Shown here piece after piece: positions 36,292 through 44,737 of a stretch of DNA of 46,432 nucleotides (its first letter is position 1; every line of letters starts with the position of its first letter). The notes under the pieces were generated by a model. That model saw nothing but the letters and a program-made list of their open reading frames with translations. It searched no databases and was not told where the DNA came from. The position numbers and the translations under genes were made by a program. This stretch comes from Paludibacteraceae bacterium (lineage in GTDB: Bacteria > Bacteroidota > Bacteroidia > Bacteroidales > Paludibacteraceae). Location: positions 1-46,432 of the forward strand of contig JAFYSF010000068.1 in NCBI GenBank assembly GCA_017559505.1. The letters are read 5' to 3'.

Positions 36292-37620
36292 TTATAGTAG
36301 TTTGCTTGCGAGTTCGGATAGTTCGCTGCGTTCGCCTTTTACGAGGTTGACGTGGGCGAAGATGTCTTGTCCTTTCATTTTGTCGATCATATAGACGAGT
36401 CCGTTGGATTGCATATCCAAATATGGTTGGTCGATTTGGTGGATGTCGCCTGTGAATACGATTTTGGTGCCTTCGCCAGCGCGGGTGATGATTGTTTTGA
36501 TTTCGTGAGGAGTGAGGTTTTGTGCTTCATCTATAATGAAATAGGTGTTGCTCAAACTTCGCCCACGAATGTAGGCTAATGCCTCGATGATTAGTTGTCC
36601 GTTTTGTTGCATTGAGTCGATTTCGTGGACTTCTCTGCCAGAGTAGGAGAGTGCGTGCTTTATGACATTTAGATTGTCGAATAGCGGTTGCATGTAGGGT
36701 GCGACTTTTTCTTGTGCGTCGCCCGGTAGGGCACCAAGGTCTTTGTTGGACATTGCGACAATAGGACGAGCGAGCATGATTTGCTCATAATCATCGTGTT
36801 GGGTTAATGCGGCAGCTAATGCCAATAGGGTTTTGCCCGTTCCGGCTCGTCCTGTGAGTGCAACGAGTTGGATTTCGGGATCGAGCAAGATGTCCATGGC
36901 AAAGGTTTGCTCGGCATTGCGAGGTTCGATGCCAAAGTTGCGAGACTTGTTGACGCGACGGATAACACCTTCGCTCGCTACGTGGCGGGCTAAGACGCTG
37001 GCGCGGTTGCTTTTCAGTACAAAGCACTCGTTGGCAGAGATGTCGTGTTGGAAGTGGAAATTGTCGGTGTCGAGTCCGCCTTTTTCGGCATATAATTGGT
37101 CGATCAATTCGGGTGCGATGTTTTCGAAAGTTTCATAATCCTTTTCGAAGATGTCGACACTCGTTACCTTGTCGGTGATATAATCTTCGGCTAAACATCC
37201 TATGGCTCGTGCTTTCATTCTCAAATTCACGTCCTTAGTGACAAGTATGGTTTTTTGTTTTGGATGCTTTTTGCCTACGGAGATGGCTGCACCTAATATA
37301 TAATGGTCGGCAGTGCGCTCGGTGAAAGTTTGGTTCAGCTCCTCGGGCCACTCGTTAGTAGGCAGGATGTATAGGCGACCTTTGCCTTCGCCCAAAGCAG
37401 CACCTTTGGTGACAAAATCTTTGTTTTCAACCACTTCGTCCAATTCTCGTGCAAATTGGCGCGCATTGAAATTGATTTGATCGTTGCCTTTTTTGAATTT
37501 GTCAAGCTCTTCGAGTACAACCATCGGTAGATAGATGTCGTTCTCTTCAAAGTTGTAGATTGCCTTGAAATCGTGGAGCACAACGTTGGTGTCCAAGATG
37601 AAATTCTTTTTTGTTCCCAT
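36292..37620 (-). CDS. PIN domain-PhoH ATPase (PhoH2-like)
   Basis: 442 residues. N-terminal PIN nuclease domain (FILDTNVVLHDFKAI with the first acidic residue, ELDKFKKG, TADHYILGAA, LVTKDVNLRMKA). C-terminal PhoH ATPase from about 240: LTGRAGTGKTLLALAAAL (Walker A), SNTYFIIDEAQN (Walker B), KIVFTGDIHQID. PhoH2 proteins unwind and cleave RNA in an ATP-dependent way. No antitoxin-like small gene is upstream; the promoter region is shared with divergent folC. Confidence 0.94.
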   Translation of the reverse strand: MGTKKNFILDTNVVLHDFKAIYNFEENDIYLPMVVLEELDKFKKGNDQINFNARQFARELDEVVENKDFVTKGAALGEGKGRLYILPTNEWPEELNQTFTERTADHYILGAAISVGKKHPKQKTILVTKDVNLRMKARAIGCLAEDYITDKVTSVDIFEKDYETFENIAPELIDQLYAEKGGLDTDNFHFQHDISANECFVLKSNRASVLARHVASEGVIRRVNKSRNFGIEPRNAEQTFAMDILLDPEIQLVALTGRAGTGKTLLALAAALTQHDDYEQIMLARPIVAMSNKDLGALPGDAQEKVAPYMQPLFDNLNVIKHALSYSGREVHEIDSMQQNGQLIIEALAYIRGRSLSNTYFIIDEAQNLTPHEIKTIITRAGEGTKIVFTGDIHQIDQPYLDMQSNGLVYMIDKMKGQDIFAHVNLVKGERSELSELASKLL

Positions 37621-37649
37621 AGTAATAGATGTTTTTCGGTATTCGCTTG

Positions 37650-37677
37650 TAAAGTTACAAAAAAATAATTATTTTTG
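37650..37677. promoter_or_regulatory. Divergent promoter region phoH/folC
   Basis: Plus strand: TATTTTTG at 37670-37677 for folC. Minus strand: TAACTTTA at 37657-37650, one mismatch from the -7 consensus, for the PIN-PhoH gene. The two cores are separated by only 12 bases, so polymerases would exclude each other. Confidence 0.55.
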
Positions 37678-37712
37678 CACCAAAATTTAGAAAAAAATCA
37701 TAACATACAATT

Positions 37713-38939
37713 ATGGACTACAATAAAGCAATAGAAATACTTTATAATCAAGCACCTATGTTTCAGAATGTAGGTAAAAAAGCATACAAAACAGGACTTG
37801 AAACAACGCATGAATTGGACGAAATATTCCAACATCCTCACCGTAGATTCCGCACTATTCATGTTGCAGGTACGAACGGGAAGGGTAGTTGTTCGCATCT
37901 TTTGTCGGCAGTATTGCAAAAAGCAGGCTATAAAGTAGGGCTTTACACCTCGCCTCACCTTAAAGATTTTCGTGAACGAATACGTATAAATGGCGAAATG
38001 ATTTCGGAAGAGGCTGTTTGTGAGTTTGTGGAATTGGCACAACCAATCATTGGAGAATTGCAACCTTCGTTTTTTGAAATTACGACAGCAATGGCATTCC
38101 GTTATTTCGCAATGCAAGAAGTTGATGTGGCGGTTATTGAAGTGGGGCTTGGAGGACGCTTGGATTGTACGAATATTATAAATCCAGAAATCAGTATTAT
38201 TACGAATATTAGTATCGACCATACAGACTTGCTTGGAGCAACTTTGCCTGAAATAGCACGTGAGAAAGCAGGCGTTATAAAATCGGGTTGTCCTGCCGTG
38301 ATAGGCGAAAGACAGCCAGAAGTGGCACAAGTGTTCATTGATAAAGCCGAAGAGGTTGGTGCGCCGTTGTATTTTGCATCAGATGAAATGGCAGATGCAG
38401 AATTGCCAGAATGCGAGATGAAGGGTTATTATCAAGACAAAAATCGTAGGACAGTGCTAACAGCAATTAGAGAATTGCGTAAGCAAGGCAAATTTGATAT
38501 ATCAGACGAAGCCGTTGTTGAGGGATTTGCGCAAGTTTGTCGTTTGACGGGGATTATGGGACGATGGCAACTAATATCAGAAAATCCACGAATTATTTGC
38601 GATACGGGGCATAATGAAGCCGGAATAAAATTCGTGGTAAATCAACTTTTGCACGAAAAATATACAAATTTGCGAATAATTATAGGTATGGTAAGCGATA
38701 AAAAGATAGATAAAGTGCTTGAATTATTGCCTAAAAACGCAATTTATTACTTTACGAAGGCACAAATTCCACGTGCACTTAATGAAAATGACCTACAGAA
38801 ACAAGGTGCGGAGTATGGATTGAGAGGCGATGTGTATCCTACTATAAAACAGTCTTTTGAACAAGCGAAAATAGATTATGAAGAGGGAGATTTAATCTTT
38901 GTGGGAGGCAGTAATTTTACGGTGGCTGAAATTTTATAA
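37713..38939 (+). CDS. folC: Folylpolyglutamate/dihydrofolate synthase
   Basis: 408 residues. Mur-ligase family: P-loop HVAGTNGKGSCSHLLSAVLQ (near residue 50), TSPHLKDFRERI, EVGLGGRLDCTN, SIDHTDLLG with the metal-binding His, EKAGVIKSG, and C-terminal DTGHNEAGI. It adds glutamate to dihydropteroate or folates using ATP, in the cytosol. Start ATG 37713, monocistronic. Confidence 0.96.
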   Translation: MDYNKAIEILYNQAPMFQNVGKKAYKTGLETTHELDEIFQHPHRRFRTIHVAGTNGKGSCSHLLSAVLQKAGYKVGLYTSPHLKDFRERIRINGEMISEEAVCEFVELAQPIIGELQPSFFEITTAMAFRYFAMQEVDVAVIEVGLGGRLDCTNIINPEISIITNISIDHTDLLGATLPEIAREKAGVIKSGCPAVIGERQPEVAQVFIDKAEEVGAPLYFASDEMADAELPECEMKGYYQDKNRRTVLTAIRELRKQGKFDISDEAVVEGFAQVCRLTGIMGRWQLISENPRIICDTGHNEAGIKFVVNQLLHEKYTNLRIIIGMVSDKKIDKVLELLPKNAIYYFTKAQIPRALNENDLQKQGAEYGLRGDVYPTIKQSFEQAKIDYEEGDLIFVGGSNFTVAEIL

Positions 38940-38958
38940 CCTTTTTATTGTAAAAAAT

Positions 38959-38989
38959 TTTGTCAATTCAAAAAAAAGTTGTAACTTTG
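38959..38989 (+). promoter_or_regulatory. Promoter of the tRNA-Val cluster
   Basis: TTTG 38959-38962, spacer of 19, TAACTTTG 38982-38989: full consensus, 23 bases before the first tRNA. Confidence 0.82.
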
Positions 38990-39012
38990 CATCGCTTTTC
39001 TGAAAAGGAAAA

Positions 39013-39087
39013 GGGCGTTTAGCTCAGCTGGTTCAGAGCATCTGCCTTACAAGCAGAGGGTCGGCGGTTCGAATCCGTCAACGCCCA
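39013..39087 (+). tRNA. tRNA-Val (anticodon TAC), copy 1
   Basis: GGGCGTT pairs with AACGCCC; anticodon stem TCTGC/GCAGA with loop CTTACAA, anticodon TAC; T arm with GGTTCGAATCC; discriminator A; CCA not encoded. First of three identical genes. Confidence 0.96.
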
Positions 39088-39140
39088 CGAAAAAATATAT
39101 ATCCCTCAATTTTGCGATGAAAATCGCATATTGAAAAAAG

Positions 39141-39215
39141 GGGCGTTTAGCTCAGCTGGTTCAGAGCATCTGCCTTACAAGCAGAGGGTCGGCGGTTCGA
39201 ATCCGTCAACGCCCA
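39141..39215 (+). tRNA. tRNA-Val (anticodon TAC), copy 2
   Basis: Identical to copy 1 over all 75 bases. Exactly 128 bases downstream of it; the 53-base spacer contains GCGATGAAAATCGC, a 5-bp hairpin with a GAAA tetraloop. Confidence 0.96.
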
Positions 39216-39268
39216 CAGAAAAAAATATATCCCTCAATTTTGCGATGAAAATTGCATGTTGAAAAAAG

Positions 39269-39343
39269 GGGCGTTTAGCTCAGCTGGTTCAGAGCATCTG
39301 CCTTACAAGCAGAGGGTCGGCGGTTCGAATCCGTCAACGCCCA
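39269..39343 (+). tRNA. tRNA-Val (anticodon TAC), copy 3
   Basis: Identical to copies 1 and 2, again 128 bases on. The second spacer differs from the first at only a few bases (ATTGCATGTTG for ATCGCATATTG), which breaks the hairpin partly. Confidence 0.96.
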
Positions 39344-39355
39344 CAAGATTGAAAT

Positions 39356-39394
39356 TGCTTATTTTTAGACAACTACTAAAAATAAGCATTTTTT
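39356..39394 (+). terminator. Terminator of the tRNA-Val cluster
   Basis: A perfect 13-bp stem (39356-39368 with 39376-39388) with loop ACAACTA, then six T. Confidence 0.9.
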
Positions 39395-39428
39395 ATGCTA
39401 TGTGGATGTTGTATTGAATATTTTTTTG

Positions 39429-39436
39429 TATCTTTG
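39429..39436 (+). promoter_or_regulatory. -7 element of the polysaccharide-export operon
   Basis: TATCTTTG followed by GC, 30 bases before ATG 39466. The -33 element is degenerate. Confidence 0.65.
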
Positions 39437-39465
39437 CAACTTATTATGGGATATAGTTGGGTGCT

Positions 39466-40266
39466 ATGAAAAAAATAAAATACTTATACATGTTGAGTGT
39501 GCTTGTGATGTTGTTTTCTTCGTGCGTTATGTCGAAGAAAATCAATTATTTGCAAGAAGGTAGAGGTATCCCTAATTACAATGATTCGGTCTCGTTTGAT
39601 GATTATAAATTGCAACGAGGCGACTACATATATATACGTGTAAATGCAATAGATAAGGAGATGGCGGATATGTTTAATGGAAATATCTCGCTAAATAACA
39701 TGTATAATTTGACTCCAGATAACTCTACAGCGCGTTTATATCTTTATTTGGTAGATGAGAATGATTGTATAGATTACCCTTATGTGGGGAATATAGAAGT
39801 TGTGGGGAAAACGCTACGAGAGGTGAAGTTGATGTTGGAGGAGAAGTTGGATGGCATGTTGCAGGGGTATTCGGTTGATATTCGTTTGGCAAATCGTAGT
39901 TTTTCGATTATAGGAGAATCAGGGTCGGGTCGTTATAATATACCTCGTGAGCAGTTGACTATATTTGAAGCATTGGCTATGAGTGGAGATTTGTCGTTGT
40001 ATGCTAATCGTAAAGAGGTGCATCTTATACGTCAGACAGCAGAGGGGACGGAAGTGAAAGTGTTTGATTTGCGTTCAAAGTCGATTATTGATTCAGAATA
40101 TTATTATGTACAACCAAATGATGTGATATATATACCATTTGACAGTGCTAAACATTGGGGCGCAAATCACTTTACAAGTGTGTTGTCGATGACGTTTGCA
40201 ACTGTGTCGTTTGGGTTGTTTGTATATTCAGTGGTTAATACAATCATTAAATCTTCAAAGCCGTAA
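39466..40266 (+). CDS. Wza-like polysaccharide export lipoprotein, first copy
   Basis: 266 residues. Lipoprotein signal MKKIKYLYMLSVLVMLFSSC with lipobox FSSC. Poly_export/SLBB layout: LQRGDYIYIRV (export motif), DCIDYPYVGNIEVVGKTLREVKLMLEEKL, then the SLBB-like SFSIIGESGSGRYNIPREQLTIFEALAMSGD and YYYVQPNDVIYIP. A C-terminal hydrophobic segment (FTSVLSMTFATVSFGLFVYSV) could be the outer-membrane helix as in Wza. It forms the outer-membrane exit for capsule or exopolysaccharide. ATG 39466 gives the proper signal. Next gene starts four bases after its stop. Confidence 0.92.
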   Translation: MKKIKYLYMLSVLVMLFSSCVMSKKINYLQEGRGIPNYNDSVSFDDYKLQRGDYIYIRVNAIDKEMADMFNGNISLNNMYNLTPDNSTARLYLYLVDENDCIDYPYVGNIEVVGKTLREVKLMLEEKLDGMLQGYSVDIRLANRSFSIIGESGSGRYNIPREQLTIFEALAMSGDLSLYANRKEVHLIRQTAEGTEVKVFDLRSKSIIDSEYYYVQPNDVIYIPFDSAKHWGANHFTSVLSMTFATVSFGLFVYSVVNTIIKSSKP

Positions 40267-40270
40267 CATT

Positions 40271-41017
40271 ATGAGACAAATATATAGATATATAATATAT
40301 ATGGTGGCAATAATGTTGTTGGCATCGTGTTATCCTATTCGTCGTGTGGGTTTATTGCAAGAGCGTAGTGGATTGCCAGAATATGAAAAAGGAGAGTATG
40401 AGTTGTACAGACTTCAAAAAAACGATGAGTTGGAATTGCGAATCGTTTCGTTGAATATGGAAACCGCATTATTGTTTCAGTCGGTGGCGGTATCGTCTGT
40501 AGCAAATAGTTCATTCACTTACCGTATTTATGAAGATGGAACGATTGATATACCATTTTTGAGTAAGGTGAAGGTGGCGGGATTGACACTGCAACAAGCA
40601 GAGCAAAAGATAGAGAATGAGCTTAGTGGGTTTGCTGATGATATAATAGTTAAGTTGGCTCTGTCGACAGGAACATTTTGTGTTATTGGAGATGCAGGTC
40701 GAGGTTATTTTCCAATTTACAAAGACCGTTTGACTATTTATCAAGCATTGGCCCTTTCGGGAGGAGTTAGCCCTTCGGCTGATTTAGGTCATGTAAAGAT
40801 ACTTAGACGCTCGGTTGAAGGTACGAAAATTATAGAGTTTGATATACGACCAAAATCAGTTATTGATTCAGAGTATTATTATGTATATCCAAATGATGTA
40901 ATATATTTTGATTTTTCGAAACGACGCTTTTGGGCGATTGATTCATATTCAGGCTTTTTGAGTGTTATATCATCGTCGTTGAGTATGCTCGTGTCGGTGT
41001 GGAACGCATTTAATTAA
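40271..41017 (+). CDS. Wza-like polysaccharide export lipoprotein, second copy
   Basis: 248 residues. Signal MRQIYRYIIYMVAIMLLASC with lipobox LASC. Same layout as its neighbour: LQKNDELELRIVS, GTIDIPFLSKVKVAGLTLQQAEQKIE, FCVIGDAGRGYFPIYKDRLTIYQALALSGG, and the shared SVIDSEYYYVYPNDVIYFDF. Clearly a diverged tandem duplicate of the upstream gene. Two different Wza subunits might form a mixed ring or serve two polymers (inference). Three bases separate it from the kinase gene. Confidence 0.9.
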   Translation: MRQIYRYIIYMVAIMLLASCYPIRRVGLLQERSGLPEYEKGEYELYRLQKNDELELRIVSLNMETALLFQSVAVSSVANSSFTYRIYEDGTIDIPFLSKVKVAGLTLQQAEQKIENELSGFADDIIVKLALSTGTFCVIGDAGRGYFPIYKDRLTIYQALALSGGVSPSADLGHVKILRRSVEGTKIIEFDIRPKSVIDSEYYYVYPNDVIYFDFSKRRFWAIDSYSGFLSVISSSLSMLVSVWNAFN

Positions 41018-41020
41018 GAT

Positions 41021-43438
41021 ATGGATTATTATTCAGATAAAAATTCAAAGTACTATTATAGTAACGAAACGCCTATTATTGAAAATAATGAATCTAATTT
41101 CAATATTTTAGAGTGGGTGTTTAAGTTTTTGCGCTATTGGTATTTGTTTGTTATAGCTCTTGTTGTAGCATTCGGTTTGGCATATCTCAAAAATCGTAGT
41201 TGGATGCCTCAATATTATACTGAGGCTAAGGTTTTGATAGAGTCGAGTAGTGCAGACAATGCCTACGGCTTTATGTCGGGGTTCGGTGCTGGGATGGATT
41301 ATATGAATACTAATAACCAGTTGCTTATCTTAGGTTCGTATGATTTGATCAATCGCACAGTGCAGAATTTGTCTTTTGGTGTTGATTTTTATACACGAGG
41401 TCATTTTCGTACTCATAGTCTTTATGGTCGTGAGCCTATTGCTATCAATCTTCAGTATGCAGATGCGCAACTATATGGTCGTGAATTCCGATTTATACCA
41501 ATAGATAATAATAATTTCGAAATAGTATTTGAAGACGAATTTAGTAAGGAATTATTTCCTGATTTCAAGATAAAAGGGCAATATGGAGTTCCATTTGAGA
41601 ATTTTTTGATGTTTGCCACTGTCGATAAACTTTATCTTCCTACCGAGAATGTTGAATTTTTGTTCCGTTTTCGTGATTTTTATTCTCTTGAAGAAGAGTT
41701 TGCTTCGCGTTTGCAGTTGAGTTATATTGGCGAAATGTCGTCCGTTATTAGTGTTTCGCTTACGGGTAATGTAGTTGCGCGCGATCGTGATTTTATCAAT
41801 GCGCTTTGTGCGGAGTTTCTTGAAGCTAATCTTGAAGAGAAAAATGAAGAAGCCACTCGTACAATCAATTTTATAAACGAACAGTTAGCCTTTATTTTTG
41901 ATTCGTTGCAAACTGCCGAAAATCGTTTGCGTCAGTATCGACGTCAGAATAATATGGTTGATATCAACGCTTATGCGTCGTCAGTGTTGTCGAAATTGTC
42001 GGCTCTTGATGCTCAGCGTTCAGAATTGACGCTCAAGGAGGCATATTTTGATGAATTGGCAGAATATCTCAAAGAGAGTGTTACTGTAGAGCGTCTTGTT
42101 GCGCCATCGTCGATAGGGGTTTCCGATCCTGTATTGCTTGATTTGGTAAGCAAATTTAATGAATTGCAACAAAAACGAGGCGATTTAGGCGAGAAAAATC
42201 CGCAGTATGAGCGATATTCAAAACGTATGGATGAGGTGCGCTCTACGATGCTCGAAGTGCTTGAAAATGTGCGTAAGATTCATCGTATGGAACGCGATGC
42301 GTTTGAAAAAGAGTATATGGCGGTTATGGGTGATTTGCAAGATCTTCCCGAAAAAGAGTTGATGATGATAAATTATGAGCGTGCGTATAAAATTAATGAC
42401 AACTACTATACATTCCTTCTTCAAAAACAATCAGAAGCTCAAATACGTAAAGCATCGAATGTTCCGGATAATAAAATCCTGCAGAAAGCACGTATTCGTT
42501 ATTCTCCTGTAAATGGGAATGATAAGATGAGAATATATCTTATTTTTGTGATTATTGGACTTTTGATTCCTGCGGCGTATGTCATTTTGAAAGAGCTTTT
42601 GAATACAACAATACGTGATGAGCGTGATGTTGTGAAACTTACCAATATTCCAGTCTTAGGAACTATTCGTCATGCTGATGAGACAGAAGCAAAAGTTCAA
42701 ACCGTAGAGAAGCCAAAATCTTTGTTTACTGAAGGTTTCCGTCTTATTCGTTCGCGTGTTGAGTTTATATCTAAGCGTAAGACTGATATTTCGGTGTTGG
42801 TTACTTCGGCAGAATCAGGTGATGGTAAAACGCATTTCGCAATCAACTTGGCAGGGGTCTATTCTCTTGTGTCGGATAAAGTTGTCTTGGTCGATATCGA
42901 TATTCGCAATCCTAAACTCAGTCAGAAATTAGGGTATAAAAATGCGAAAGGACTTGTGCATGTGTTGATTGGCGAAGCAACTTTGGATGAAGTTATTATT
43001 AAAGATGATAAGGAATTAGGTTTCCATTTCTTGCCTGCAGGTATTGTACCTCCAAATCCAGCTGAATTGGTAGGCTCTGAAGAGATGATGAAATTGTTGG
43101 AAGAATTGAAACAACGTTACGATTATCGTATTATAGATACATCGCCTCTTGGTTTTGTTTCAGATTCTTACGCATTGACGGGTGTTGTTGATGTCAATCT
43201 GTTGATTACTCGTGTATTTAAGTCAGATAAATTATTCTTTAAGAACTTTATCGAACAAGTTCAACAAGATAATGTTAACAATCCATATATTGTCCTTAAC
43301 GACTTGCAAGTTTCCAAAAATGGAAAATATGGTTATGGTAAGTATGGCTACGGCAAATATGGTTATGGAAAATATGGCTATGGTAATACGCATTATTACC
43401 ACCAACAAAGTGCCAAATATTATACAGAAGACAAATAG
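41021..43438 (+). CDS. Wzc-like tyrosine autokinase / chain-length regulator
   Basis: 805 residues. Wzz domain with a first transmembrane helix (about 35-55, YWYLFVIALVVAFGLAYL) and a second near 505-525 (IYLIFVIIGLLIPAAYVIL), with a periplasmic coiled-coil part between. Cytosolic BY-kinase domain: Walker A SAESGDGKTHFAINLA (about 597-612), Walker A' VLVDIDIRNP, Walker B YRIIDTSPLG. The C-terminal tail has four exact KYGYG units (769-788) followed by HYY and KYY, 12 tyrosines in the last 37 residues, the usual autophosphorylation cluster. It controls polymer length and export with the two Wza proteins. No glycosyltransferase, flippase, polymerase or phosphatase follows. Confidence 0.95.
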   Translation: MDYYSDKNSKYYYSNETPIIENNESNFNILEWVFKFLRYWYLFVIALVVAFGLAYLKNRSWMPQYYTEAKVLIESSSADNAYGFMSGFGAGMDYMNTNNQLLILGSYDLINRTVQNLSFGVDFYTRGHFRTHSLYGREPIAINLQYADAQLYGREFRFIPIDNNNFEIVFEDEFSKELFPDFKIKGQYGVPFENFLMFATVDKLYLPTENVEFLFRFRDFYSLEEEFASRLQLSYIGEMSSVISVSLTGNVVARDRDFINALCAEFLEANLEEKNEEATRTINFINEQLAFIFDSLQTAENRLRQYRRQNNMVDINAYASSVLSKLSALDAQRSELTLKEAYFDELAEYLKESVTVERLVAPSSIGVSDPVLLDLVSKFNELQQKRGDLGEKNPQYERYSKRMDEVRSTMLEVLENVRKIHRMERDAFEKEYMAVMGDLQDLPEKELMMINYERAYKINDNYYTFLLQKQSEAQIRKASNVPDNKILQKARIRYSPVNGNDKMRIYLIFVIIGLLIPAAYVILKELLNTTIRDERDVVKLTNIPVLGTIRHADETEAKVQTVEKPKSLFTEGFRLIRSRVEFISKRKTDISVLVTSAESGDGKTHFAINLAGVYSLVSDKVVLVDIDIRNPKLSQKLGYKNAKGLVHVLIGEATLDEVIIKDDKELGFHFLPAGIVPPNPAELVGSEEMMKLLEELKQRYDYRIIDTSPLGFVSDSYALTGVVDVNLLITRVFKSDKLFFKNFIEQVQQDNVNNPYIVLNDLQVSKNGKYGYGKYGYGKYGYGKYGYGNTHYYHQQSAKYYTEDK
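43325..43384 (+). repeat. Coding 15-bp tandem repeat (KYGYG) in the kinase tail
   Basis: Four 15-base units AARTAYGGYTAYGGN in frame. Each unit adds two tyrosines, so slippage or recombination would change the phospho-acceptor number without shifting the frame. Confidence 0.92.
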
Positions 43439-43642
43439 TTTATGATTGCTTTTGCGCAATTTTGGAGAGAAAAGATGCTAAATCTTCATAATTATGCAAA
43501 GTAAAAATAATATTTTATCCTCAAAACGTTGAGTTGATAGTAAAATTATTGGTCCAAATCGATACGTTAAGTCCATATAACGTCCTAAAAGAACGCGGTT
43601 TAGGTGATTTAGATAAATAATTTGAAAATAGTTTGAGAAAAA
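43439..43642 (+). other. Spacer without recognisable gene
   Basis: Nothing convincing is seen: no T-run terminator for the kinase gene, no RNA motif, and only a 12-codon frame. It ends at the rpmB promoter. Confidence 0.5.
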
Positions 43643-43674
43643 TTTGCAAGGTTGCGAAAAAAGTCGTACCTTTG
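43643..43674 (+). promoter_or_regulatory. Promoter of rpmB-rpmG-DUF4295
   Basis: TTTG 43643-43646, spacer of 20, TACCTTTG 43667-43674; leader of about 40 nt to ATG 43722. Confidence 0.8.
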
Positions 43675-43721
43675 CACTCTCATTTTGAGGAATAATGTAA
43701 AACAATAAAATATAAAGTAAA

Positions 43722-43982
43722 ATGTCAAAAATTTGTCAGATTACCGGAAAAAAAGCAATGATTGGAAACAACGTTTCTCACTCAAAACGTCGTACAAAAC
43801 GTACTTTTGATGTAAACTTGTTCCACAAAAAGTTCTATTATGTAGAACAAGGTTGCTGGATCAGCCTTAACATTTCAGCTGCTGGTCTTCGTACTATTAA
43901 TAAACTTGGCTTGGACGCTGCTCTTACTAAAGCAGTAGAAAAAGGCTATTGTAATTGGAAGGATATTAAAATTTTAGCTTAA
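43722..43982 (+). CDS. rpmB: 50S ribosomal protein L28
   Basis: 86 residues: [29 protein letters not shown] is the bL28 start, then [31 protein letters not shown]. First of three small ribosome-linked genes; rpmG follows after 19 bases that contain AGGAGGAATTAAC, a strong Shine-Dalgarno. Confidence 0.97.
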   Translation: MSKICQITGKKAMIGNNVSHSKRRTKRTFDVNLFHKKFYYVEQGCWISLNISAAGLRTINKLGLDAALTKAVEKGYCNWKDIKILA

Positions 43983-44001
43983 CCTTCAGGAGGAATTAAC
44001 T

Positions 44002-44190
44002 ATGGCAAAAAAGAATAAAGAAGCAAGAGTCCAAGTGATCTTGGAGTGCACAGAGCACAAAGACAGTGGTATGCCAGGTACTTCTCGTTACATCACAACG
44101 AAAAACCGTAAAAATACCACTCAACGTTTGGAGTTGAAAAAATACAACCCAATTTTGAGAAGAGTAACAGTACATAAAGAAATTAAATAA
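44002..44190 (+). CDS. rpmG: 50S ribosomal protein L33
   Basis: 62 residues: [19 protein letters not shown], then [33 protein letters not shown]. The zinc-binding cysteines of the C+ type are absent (only one Cys), so this is the zinc-free form. Confidence 0.97.
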   Translation: MAKKNKEARVQVILECTEHKDSGMPGTSRYITTKNRKNTTQRLELKKYNPILRRVTVHKEIK

Positions 44191-44203
44191 TTCTTAGAAT
44201 ACT

Positions 44204-44356
44204 ATGGCAAAGAAAGCGGTTGCATCTATGCAAAAAGGTGAGGGTCGTGGATTCTCTAAAGTTATCAAAATGGTGAAATCACCAAAAACTGGTGCGTACA
44301 TCTTCGCTGAAGAAATCGTTCTTAACGAAAAAGTTAAAGACTATTTCGCAAAATAA
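44204..44356 (+). CDS. DUF4295 small basic protein, ribosome-associated candidate
   Basis: 50 residues, very lysine-rich: MAKKAVASMQKGEGRGFSK, KMVKSPKTGAYIFAEEIV, ending KVKDYFAK. It begins 13 bases after rpmG. A small gene here is a fixed feature of Bacteroidota L28-L33 operons and belongs to DUF4295. I recall that a Bacteroidota-specific large-subunit protein has been described from ribosome structures, and this is a candidate, but I cannot verify the identity here. Followed by the operon terminator. Confidence 0.88.
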   Translation: MAKKAVASMQKGEGRGFSKVIKMVKSPKTGAYIFAEEIVLNEKVKDYFAK

Positions 44357-44380
44357 TTAGCGAAAAAATATATAATTGTT

Positions 44381-44416
44381 GAGGTATGTGTAGATTCATA
44401 TACCTCTCTTTTTTTT
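44381..44416 (+). terminator. Terminator of rpmB-rpmG-DUF4295
   Basis: GAGGTATGTG (44381-44390) pairs with CATATACCTC (44397-44406) with one wobble, followed by a T-run to 44416. Confidence 0.88.
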
Positions 44417-44438
44417 ATACTATGCTTTTTTGTGTTGC

Positions 44439-44547
44439 AATACCCACTCTCAGTGTGTGTCGAACCCTTAAATTTCTCCTTACCCTCAAGCAAGGTGCAA
44501 GCAACCTTCAAGCAAGAAAACAGACACACACTCACAGTGTGTATTTT
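44439..44547 (-). repeat. Dispersed element with ACACACTGNGAGTGTGT hairpins, copy 2
   Basis: Reverse complement of the element at 9188-9296: palindromic ends (CACTCTCAGTGTGTGTC and ACACACACTCACAGTGTGT), and in between CTTACCCTCAAGCAAGGTGCAAGCAACC and so on. Matches continue along nearly all 109 bases with scattered changes. Confidence 0.85.
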
Positions 44548-44629
44548 CGACTCGCCACCATCGCAAAACCAAATTTCACTAAATGCAAAAATACCTCCCT
44601 TAAAATTATGTAATACCAATAATTTTTTG

Positions 44630-44637
44630 TAACTTTG
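44630..44637 (+). promoter_or_regulatory. -7 element of ftsY
   Basis: TAACTTTG followed by CTTGC, 135 bases upstream of ATG 44772. The leader then includes a 7-bp repeat. Confidence 0.6.
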
Positions 44638-44737
44638 CTTGCTAAATATTTTGTATAATCTGAATTGAGTGTTAAGATTTTATCTTTGGCGAAAAATAAT
44701 TTATTAGGTGTGTAATATTTTGGATAAAGTAAAAAAA

